Positions 55,300 to 64,000 of a stretch of DNA of 64,000 nucleotides are shown piece after piece. Location of the stretch: the NCBI RefSeq assembly GCF_022605725.1, contig NC_065558.1:8246001-8310000 (forward strand), read 5' to 3'. Both the position numbers and the translations under genes were made by a program. The notes under the pieces were generated by a model. It made no database searches. It was not told the origin of the DNA and saw only the letters and a program-made list of their open reading frames with translations. Each line of letters begins with the position of its first letter. The first letter of the stretch is position 1. Source of the DNA: Anthonomus grandis grandis. Lineage: Eukaryota; Arthropoda; Insecta; Coleoptera; Curculionidae.

Positions 55300-57900
55300 C
55301 AGGTTTTTTTAATACCTAGCTATTGTTGGGCGCCAAAATGTTTGACTTTGTATTGTCTTTCAAAAATAGAAAATATTATTCTCTGGAAATTGGATTTTTA
55401 AGTGCAATTCCTCCAGGAAACTAAAATTAATTTTTTTCATAGCAACTAAAATATTTATACAAATTTTCCGGGCAACTTAAGTAATTTTTCCAATTTTCCA
55501 AATAGTCAATCGAGAAGATTGAAAATTATTGCAGCTTTCTGAAAAAAAAAATAAGATGGTTCAATAAATTAATAATTTTTTTAAATTTTCTGGAATAGAA
55601 CCAAATACTGCTTTAACTACCTGAAAAAAAACCCCAAACAAATTGCAAATTTATTTAAAGGTTCAAATTAACATTTTCTTTATGAAAAAAATGTTTCTCT
55701 AAAAATTAGAAATTATAGCTTCCAGAAAACTGAATTGATGTTTTTCCCTGGAAGAAACAAATCAAAACTAATTCAACTTCCTGGAAGAAATCTCAACTGC
55801 CTGAAGAAAGAACAAAAATATTTCTGTCAATTTTTATGAAAAAAATTGCAGGAAAAAAAATAAATTGTTACTTCTAGACAATTAAAGTTAATTTTTCTAT
55901 CCAGACATCAACTACTTTTGTTCTTTTGAAGTGTTTTGTTGACATTCTTAGTTCAAATTTTTTTTAGAGAAAATTGCTCCCACATTGTTGGGCGCCAAAA
56001 TGTTGAAATTTCCATTTCTTTCAGATAAGAAAATTAAAAAGTTTAAGACGTTTTATGTGTCTTTTAAGGATGCACAGTAAGTGAAGAACACACACAAAAA
56101 GTGATATATTAACTGGATGAGAAAACATCAGAAAAATTATTTTAACCTGGTGGAAATTGTAAAATAGCTTGACAAATTTACTGCGTTTCCGTTTATTAAT
56201 TTTTTTTCATTTTTAAGGAGTTAATGTAAATTATACATATTTTCCTAATAATTTAAATTATTCTTCCAGGCAGTTGAAATCAATATTTTTAGAAGGTTGA
56301 AGAATTTTATTGTTTCTTTTTTTTTCTTTTGCATCTCTTAGAAGCAGCTGAACATCAAAAAATGATCTTTCACACAGATCAACTAATAAATTACTGCGGT
56401 TTTTTGGAAGAAATCTCAACCGCCTGGAATATAAATCAATCCGACAAAAAAAATAATTTCGCATTTTTTTTTAATTTCCAGCAAAAAGAAGGCATTAATA
56501 ATTGCTTTTTATCGAAACATCAATGCTTTTATTCTTTTGAAGCGTAAGTTTTTGGGTTTCGCTTGATGTTGGGCGCCAAATTGCCTTTTTAAAGTTGCAT
56601 TTCTTCCAGGGAAAAATTTTTTCGAAAAAATCCACCAGGCAGTTGAAGGCATCCAAGTATCGACTGTCTGGAAAAACAAAAACATTTGGCAAATTTTATT
56701 TTTTTTCGGGAAAATGAATTATTTCTTCCAGGCAGTTGAAACCATTTTCCTTATCCAGGCTTAATTGTCTAGAACAGACAAAAAATTAAAATAACTGTCT
56801 GAAATAAGTTAAAAAAACATTCAGTTGCCTGGAAGTCGTTGTGCGTTTCCACTTTTTCAGGAGGTTGAATTTCTTATTAAACAACTGCAGCTTCTTGGGA
56901 AAAAAATTAAATAGTTCAACTGCCTGGAAAGAAAATTTAATTTTTAATAATGTCTAGGAATAAACGAAAAAACTTAAGAATAATGAAAATATTTTTGCGG
57001 TCTTTTATGTTCAAATTGGCATTTACTTTGGGGGGAAAATTGTTTCAGGAAATTGAAATTATGTTTCCTCAGAGAGAAGAATCACAGAGAAATCCCTCCC
57101 AAAAATCAGCATTTCCAGAAGATCACTAAGAAATTGTTTTTCTTTTAGATATTCACCTTTCAAGTAGATCATAACTACTTCAACTTACTGGAAGAAATAT
57201 TATTAGTTGTTGCTTCCAGATAATTAAAGATATTTTTCCATCCAGAAATTGACTTCCGTTGATCTTTTAGAATATTTTGTTTTAATTCCTAACAAGTTTG
57301 TCAAGCATGGTGAGAATGCTCCCACATTGTTGGGCGCCAAAATGTTGAAAAAAGTATGAAAAGTGATGGTCACAAGTTCAACTGCTTGGTAAGTTATACA
57401 TATTTTCCAGAAAATTAAACGTATTTTTTCAGGCAATTGAAAACAATATTCTTAGGAAATGGAATATTTTTTTTTGTTTCTTTTTTTATGTAAACGTTGT
57501 AATTTACAAGCAGTTGAGCATCGATCTTTCAAGATTTTTTCCAAGGAAAAAATGTTCGACCTAGGAGTTGATCCAAATATCAACTGCCTAGAAAAAAGAA
57601 TAAAAATAAAAGGGAATTTTCTAGGGAAAAGAATTGTTTCTCTATGCAGTTGAAAACATTTTTCTTATTTAAACCTCAACTGCCTAGACGAGAAAAAACA
57701 TGAGATTAACTGCCTGATTAAACAAAAAAGAAATACTTCAACTGCCTGAAAGTCGTTAATTACTTCTTTCAGACGTCAACTGCCTAGAAGAAAGATTTAA
57801 TAAAGCAATGGAAATTGTTTTTCCCGCTCGCATGTTGGGCGCCAAAATTTATTTATCCAGATATCAACTACTTAAAAAAAACAAACAATGACTTTACCTG
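55300..57900. repeat. Irregular repeat field with CAACTGCCTGGAA and TTGGGCGCCAAAATGTT
   Basis: AT-rich sequence where TTCCAGGCAGTTGAA or its complement appears every 50-150 bases (for example 56266, 56635, 56728, 56919, 57583, 57684, 57739 and 57776). TTGTTGGGCGCCAAAATGTT appears at 55324, 55986, 56569, 57329 and 57834. The copies at 55986 and 57329 share flanks (GCTCCCACATTG). No gene or clear period; short ORFs are spurious. Confidence 0.65.
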
Positions 57901-58599
57901 CATGGAAAAAATAGATAAAAAAAATCGTTTGTTGGCTGTTTTTTAATTTATTTATTGAAAATTTAGTTCAGTGATTGGACAAAAATCAAAACAGGACTTT
58001 AGCTCTCTAGAAATCTACAAAAAATGCTCTAGTTGTCCAAAAAAAAAAACAGGGTACCTCCATCTAATTAAATATGCCGCATGATTGTAGTTTGAACAGG
58101 ATAGGGTATATGTTAAGGGGAAAATAACTTATTTATTATTTTACAGGCACGAATAATGAGTCACTTATAGTAAAAATTAATTTAGAAAATACTATCTCAC
58201 ACGCTGAAAAATTGAAAAGAATTCATAAGCACGTTCTTACCATACAAAATCGCACCTAAATTAAGCACCTCATATAAAGTTGTACAAAGCGAAAAGTATG
58301 TCAAATAGCAAATCTGTTTCTTTTGCAAACCATCAGCAGAGTCAAAGTGCAACGACAATCGTTTTTAATTCGAACCAAACAAGCATAATTTTTATTATTT
58401 TTATAATTGAAGCACCTCCGTGCACATCCTGCTGACTGTCCGCGTTTTATATATTCAAAAGACCACCAGTCAGCTCTTGCTAACGTGGTAAAAGAAATTA
58501 GAACGAACAGGAATCATAAGAATACGTACAAAGAAGTCGTAAAAAGTGATGGAACGTCTCGACTGTTTATATTCTTGATGATATAAGTTAATTTATTCG
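57901..58599. other. AT-rich upstream DNA
   Basis: No gene or repeat family was recognised. The GC-richer part at 58400-58500 may be unique sequence. Confidence 0.35.
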
Positions 58600-58875
58600 C
58601 ACTTAGACGTAATTATTACGGTTGGAATAATGAATGAATCACGAAAAACAGGGGCGTATCGGTCGTCTTTCTTCCATTTAATAGTGAGGAGTTGAAGTTT
58701 ACTTTTGTGGTTGTTAGAAGCGATCGACGTAATAGTTTATGTTCTTTTAGCCATAAAAATGGTTCATGTTGATGACGAGTTTATGTATTTACACTTAGAC
58801 GTAATTATTACGGTTTGAATAATGAATGAATCACGGGGCGTAGATCGCGTTTCTTTCATTTAACCTTGACTAGAT
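58600..58875. repeat. Duplicated unique-looking segment with CGTAATTATTACG
   Basis: ACTTAGACGTAATTATTACG, then GAATAATGAATGAATCACG and a GGGGCGTA word, occur at 58601-58652 and again at 58793-58842, about 192 bp apart. CGTAATTATTACG is an odd-length palindrome. The segment is not AT-only and is not seen elsewhere in the window. Confidence 0.7.
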
Positions 58876-59394
58876 AAGAACGCCTATTTTCGGTTATTAC
58901 AAGATCTAACAACTCTTTACTTTTCCAGGTAAAAATGTGCACCGCCAAATCAAACATCGCCACGATTAGATTAGACGGCGATGAATGATGGTTTTATGAT
59001 CGATAATGTGTTTTTTCTTATTATTTGTGCTGAGTTACACATCCTTGTTTATCTTGGTTGTTATACAACGTGTCGTAAAGAATTTTGGAAATGTCACGTA
59101 GACTTCCTTTAATACAAGAAATAAAGAATAAATAAACTTAAGAGTTGGAGTTTATTTAATTAAATTTCGTATAACATGAGTGTAAGAAATTTGTTTTTTA
59201 TGTTAGTGATGTGAAACATTTAATTATTTGTTATATCTAACCATTGTTTCAGTGGAATTAATTCAAATTTTTAAATAAATAGAAAAAAATTAGTTAAACT
59301 CTTTGGAAGAAACAAGTAACTATTTTAACTGCTTAAAACCTGAATGTACCTGTTAGCAGGATTTTTTATATTATACATGATTTATTCACCTGAT
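58876..59394. other. Upstream DNA, nothing recognised
   Basis: Moderately AT-rich. No coding or repeat signal beyond an AACTCTTTGGAAGAAAC variant of the dispersed motif near 59297. Confidence 0.35.
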
Positions 59395-59625
59395 GCTAAT
59401 ATGTTCAAACTTATAATCCACTATGCACTCTTAAATAGTTCTTTAATAATTTTGTTATTGGTATAGATAAAATTTCTGCAAGATTTCTTAAATGTTTGTC
59501 TATCTACTATTTTTCTTACATCTTTTGGTATTAAATTGAGTATTTTTGGTGCAAGTAAGATATGTGTTACAGCATTATTTAGTTCAGGGTTTTTATGAAC
59601 AAAGCAACAAACTTCCAATTTAATT
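59395..59625 (-). mobile_element. LINE ORF2 C-terminal fragment
   Basis: The minus-strand frame reads NAVTHILLAPKILNLIPKDVRKIVDRQTFKKSCRNF in pieces. This matches the extreme C-terminus of CR1/jockey-type LINE reverse transcriptases (W/LN.LP.d.R......FK...K..). No other part of the element adjoins it. Confidence 0.5.
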
Positions 59626-62600
59626 TTCTTGCAATAAAAAAATTTAACTGCCTTAAATAGAAATCAACTTATTTGGAACTACTTAAAAGTAAAAGGAAAA
59701 AAAGTCTAAAAGAAAATACAGAATTATTTCAATTTTGTGAAAGAAAAATAAAATTCTTAAGAAAATTGGTAAAAAAGCATTTTCTTGTCCTAATAAACAC
59801 ATTTGTTATTTTAACTGCTTGGAAGAAGCATTAAATAATTTCAATTAACTAGAAGAAAGAAAGAAATAAGTTTAATTCCCTGGAATAAACAAAAAATTAT
59901 TCCAATACCCTAGAAGAAAAAAATTAACTGCGTGGAAGAAATACACAATTACTTCAATTTCTAAAGACATAAAATTATTTTAACTGCCTTTTTTTATTCA
60001 GGAAAATCTACGGAAGTCACGCTAAAATTGGCTCATAATAAAGAGTTTTTCACTTGAGGGGTTAAGGGATACTCCAGGTATTTTTGAGCGTGTCAGACAC
60101 TCAATGACAAATCGTTTGCAGTCGTGTATTTTATCAGAAGGTTGGTATTTTGCTCATTTACTTTAAGGTCGAAATTGTTTATCGAATTAATTGGTTTTTA
60201 TTTCATGTTGTCGTCCATGGAAGATTTTTAGAATGAGTTAAAGATACTTTACATTTTTCTCGAAAACAAAGCCAGATGTGAAGATAATAAGATAAGATAC
60301 GAAAAAAAAAGCTGCAAATATATATAAATAAAATAATAAATAAAAAATAAATAATAAATAATAAATAAAAAGCTGCAAAACAATTAATGATTGGCCTTGT
60401 TTTTTTTTCAACAATAAGCATGTGGTGCCCACTGACACGCCACTGGACCTAATAATTTCAATCTAGTTACAGCTAAATAAGCGTCTTATAACTTCAAATA
60501 GCTGCACCAAATTTCAACCAAATCGGTTTAAGGATAGTTATAGTATTTTTAAAATACCCTTATTTTTTTGAACCTTCATCGCCCTGTATCTCAGAAACAA
60601 AGCAACTCCCGACATACGTTCATAGGAACTTTTTTTCATAAAACGACCTAACGATTCACCCTGTATAGTTTCGTACCGTAGTTAGGAAACACCCTGTATA
60701 AGAAGACAATACAGGCATTGACTGACCCCAAAAAGTGACGGGAGGGAAGAAAAGTATTAATTATAGAATCGTATAAAATTAGTGGATAAGTAACTAATAG
60801 GCATAAGGTTTTTTTTTTCACGGTAGATTTACAGTTAGTTGGTATATTCCAAACTATCACAATCCTCAAACAAAGAATAAATCATTAAACAGATTGTTCT
60901 TGCAACAACATTGTATTAATATATTGATAGAATTATTGCGTTATTAGCACATATTTGCCTGGATTCCCTGGATAAAACAAAAAAAAATATTGCCTAAGAG
61001 AAAAATAGAATCAATGAATTTAAATTCCTGGATAAATGCAAAAAAATTGTTAAAATTTCTAGAAGACAACATAAAATTAGTGCATTTGTCTGGACACAAT
61101 AATAAACTGGCATGTCTAAAAATAATCAAAAACTAATTAATCTACTTGAAAAAAAATGTTGAGTGTAAAAATTGAAAAAAAAATCAACTCCCTGGAAGAA
61201 ACCAATGATGACTTTAACTAACTGGAAAAAATAAAAAAATATATTTATTAAGTTTCTTTTCCTCCCCATTTAAAAGCAAAAGCAGTTTTTCATTTTTTTT
61301 AATGCATTTTAGTTTTAAGTGAAATACTCTTTTTTATGAGCTAATCTTAGCGTGATTTCCGTAGATTTTCCTGAATAAAAAAAGGCAGTTGAAATAATTT
61401 TATGTCTTTAGAAATTGAAGTAAATGTGTATTTCTTCCACGCGGTTAATTGTTTTCTTCCAGGGTATTGCAATTTATTGCAGGGTATAACAATTTGTTTA
61501 TTCCAGGGAATTAAACTCATTTATTTCTTTCTTCTAGTTAAATTTCTGTATTTCCTTTTAGGCTTTTTTTTTTCTTTTACTTCCAAGTAGTTCCAAATAA
61601 GTTAATTTCTATTTCAGGCAGTCAATATTTTTTCTTCCAAGGAAATTGAATCATGAAGAAAATAATTCAGCTGCCTGGAAGAAATACACAATTACTCTAA
61701 TTTCTTATTTAAAATAAAATAATGATTTCATCTGCTTGGAAGAAGCATAAGAAGATTGCAATTTCTTAGAATAAATAACCAAATGAATTTATTTTCCTAG
61801 AAGAAATAAAACATTATTCCGAGAAAAATGTCCTTATGCGATATTTTAAGGTCGCCAAGACCATAAAAACATTTGTACATAGTTAGTAAAACACGGTGGT
61901 GACCTTGACCCAAAAAAATACAAACATTAACAAAATGCCTGTCGAACCTCAGTGTAAAATTCCCATGTTGCACCTCTGGACAGAACTTCTTTAATGACAA
62001 CTTAATTTATGGATATCTTGGAAAATGTTAAAATTACATAAAAGTTGTATAAGAGTTTTATAAAAGAAATTTCATTCTTTTTCATTTTTATATAAGACAA
62101 ATTATTGCAGGAGTAAAGGAACTACTTGTCATGCCAAAGATCCATTATCAAAAAGCAAAGGAAACTATTTGTTTAATATATTCCAATTTTCTGGAAGAAA
62201 AAAATTTATTTCAATTGCCTGAAAGAAATACAAAATTATTCCAACTCATTGACAAAACGGTGAAACTGGAATTGTAAAACAAAAATCTTTGTTGCACTCA
62301 AATAATACTTTTGACAACAAAACCATTGATCATTAATAAAAATCGACTCATATCTGACGCCGAACTTATAAAATGTCTTGATATTTAAGAATCTACGAAT
62401 TAATGGCAAACATTTGTTGCACTACACTCAATAATTAAAACTAAACTTTTATTAATAATTATAGTAAATCCACCGTTGTTACAACTAAAAAATAAATAAC
62501 CGAGAGCATTTGTTGTACTATTCTGGTTAAAAGAATGTTTTATTCCAGGGAAATTAAAATCATTTGCTTGTTTCTTCCAGGGAATTGGAAAATGTCTTTA

Positions 62601-62769
62601 TTTTCTTCCAGATTTTTTTTCTTTGTAGTAGTACAGGCCATCGTTAAATTCTTCTAGGGCTGAAAGAATTTTTTTCAATATCTTTCCAAGATTTGAAATC
62701 ATTTTCTTTCTTCCAGGGTATTGGAATATATTTTTTTAGGAAATTAAATTTTTTTCTTCCAAGTAATTC
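59626..62769. other. AT-rich DNA with dispersed CTGCCTGGAAGAA motifs
   Basis: GCCTGGAAGAAA-type words recur at 59640-60000, 60955-61240 and 61380-61810, and TTCCAGGGAATT words at 62540-62760. A simple AAATAATAAATAA tract is at 60318-60372. CACCCTGTATA fragments at 60585-60702 are MITE remnants. No gene is supported. Confidence 0.5.
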
Positions 62770-63200
62770 AGTAATTCTGGATTGTGTACTAGATACTACA
62801 GTGGATCATACCTTGCACACTATTTGTAAGATCCCTGTCAAGGCGGTCTTGAAAGCATTGACACTTGTGACGGTCACAGTTTCTTTGGATAAGGTGTTCC
62901 ATGGATATACCACTTGGTAGGACAAAAAGTTTGAAATTTAGCAGTTTTCTTCTTTTTCAATTTTTTCGAATAACGACATTGAATATACTTTAGGATATTT
63001 CTAATTTGACAATTATAATGTCCCTTCAAGATTTTGACAGCCTCTATAAGATCCCTTTAAGTCTTCTTCCTTTTAATTCAGGAAGGATTTTTTGTTACTC
63101 TTTTTTCCACCCTCTCTAATATTTCAATTTATTCAATATAATATGGGTTCCACGCTGTAACTCCAGTTTTGGCCTTACATAATTTTTATATATTTTCATT
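62770..63200 (-). mobile_element. Degenerate LINE ORF2 C-terminal region
   Basis: Read on the minus strand across shifted frames, the segment gives a PKLEYSVEPILY-like stretch. It then gives IREGGKKSNKK, LIEAVKILKGHYN, QTFCPTKW and PWNTLSKETVTVTSVNAFKTALTG. Order and spacing fit the C-terminus of CR1/jockey LINEs (RP.LEY....SPY, ERVQRRATK, RGDLIE..KILKG, WN.LP..VV.A.S.N.FK..L). Multiple stops and frameshifts. Confidence 0.6.
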
Positions 63201-64000
63201 ATTATTTCCTTTGAGTGGTCTTTAAATGATTGTTTTATGAAGTAAATAAATGAAATTTTCACAATTCAATTATTCAATTTCTTCTAAGGAAATAAAATAA
63301 TTTATTTATTTCAGTTAGTTAAACCCTCTTTGTGCTTTTTCCAGGCAGTTGAAATCTCCTTTCCAAGTCTCCCAAGCAGTTAAAGCCTTTTGTTTTGTAT
63401 TCTTCTCTTTTGGTTGCTTTGCCTTAAAAAAGATATTTATTAAACAGAAATTCGTAGAGACAAGAACCATATTTGTTTTTGCTGCTTTCATAGCACCTCA
63501 AAAATTCGCAACTTAAACATATTCCTTTTTAAAGAACTTCTAATTTAATGATCTCGTAGAGACTTTGAACAGATTCTTCTCTTGTTTTAGCAACATCGTG
63601 AAACTGCACCAATTAACCAAAAGGTAAAAACTATATAAAATAAATCTCTGATTCTAATTTTAACTAACTGCGCGTGGATTTATTCTTGACTTCTTACGTT
63701 CTTGCCGATCGCAGCATTAAAAATAGACGACGAAACCTCTTGACGGGTGGCTGCCGTTGCCAAAATATTCCTGGACCTGTTCGCGTTTTTCCCTCTCCTC
63801 CTCCTCCTCCTCGCTTTCCGTACTAGGAAGGAGGACTTGACCCGGTTTCTACAACGACGTGCCCCAAATAGATTCCTTCTATTTTTTTCTTTTAAATTAT
63901 TCCGCTCCTCTTGCCGTGTGGTGATGTCACAAACAGAGAGATAAATCAGGTTATGTAACGACTGTATTCCCGTAAAATGTTCAACCAGTTCAGCAGTGAA
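63201..64000. other. Right end of window, with a GC-richer segment
   Basis: AT-rich to about 63660, with CCAGGCAGTTGAAATC at 63341-63356. The stretch 63680-63880 is clearly GC-richer, with a CTCCTC run. It could be part of a 5' UTR or promoter of charlatan on the minus strand. A 65-codon plus-strand ORF at 63747 starts with a hydrophobic run but has no known pattern. Confidence 0.35.

Noticed and set aside
63747..63944. 65-codon ORF with a hydrophobic N-terminus resembling a signal peptide
   Set aside because: The hydrophobic run comes from a CTC-rich tract; no family match and no gene context.
1..64000. CRISPR arrays, operons, ribosome binding sites, phage genes
   Set aside because: The spliced genes and eukaryotic transposons show nuclear insect DNA; repeat arrays have no spacer-repeat structure of CRISPR type.

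Overview
The window is a piece of an AT-rich insect nuclear genome. A beetle is plausible, but the order cannot be proved from the sequence. The basis is two intron-containing genes of insect type, both on the minus strand, set in very repeat-rich DNA with nested DNA transposons, LINE fragments, CAGGGTGT-type MITEs and many tandem arrays. There is no bacterial, viral, CRISPR, rRNA or convincing tRNA content.

Gene 1 (positions 9131 down to 3210) is a heat shock transcription factor (Hsf) in three coding exons whose phases join exactly to 524 codons. Exon 1 carries the DNA-binding domain, exon 2 the HR-A/B trimerisation coiled coil and exon 3 an acidic C-terminus. Its 4.1 kb second intron is mostly a minisatellite (about 4100-7480) with a higher-order period near 720 bp.

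Gene 2 (53652 down to 14351, 5' end not fixed) is a large C2H2 zinc-finger gene that I recognise as charlatan (chn), the insect REST/NRSF-like regulator. Four coding exons (52786-53652, 47717-48648, 36687-37146, 14351-16522) join in phase, and two zinc fingers are split across exon junctions. The start codon is upstream of 53652; one weak candidate first exon lies at 53781-53873. The roughly 35 kb of introns hold most of the repeats.

Mobile DNA. A Harbinger (PIF) transposon with clean TIRs and TTA target duplications sits between the two genes (9713-13016). In the last chn intron a three-part nest occupies 18128-27076. An outer element with an ATAT duplication encodes a decayed DDE-like transposase on the minus strand. 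A related but different element (20215-22835, AATT duplication) has inserted into that reading frame. A second Harbinger (23918-26874, TTA duplication) has inserted beside it. The outer element itself landed in a satellite-like repeat. LINE remnants lie at 1400-2160, 34740-35285, 54199-55251, 59395-59625 and 62770-63200, and long-TIR MITEs at 12001-12567, 35395-35636 and 35814-36557. A foldback insertion sits about 15 bases inside the intron from the splice acceptor of chn exon 36687-37146.

Repeats. Arrays with unrelated monomers (roughly 147, 185, 185-190 and 720 bp) fill introns of both genes. Two short motifs recur across this landscape: CCAGGCAGTTGA, on both strands from about 4 to 63 kb, and TTGGGCGCCAAAATGT, mainly in one orientation between 49.7 and 57.9 kb. 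These motifs and the nested transposon pair are the least explained signals here.
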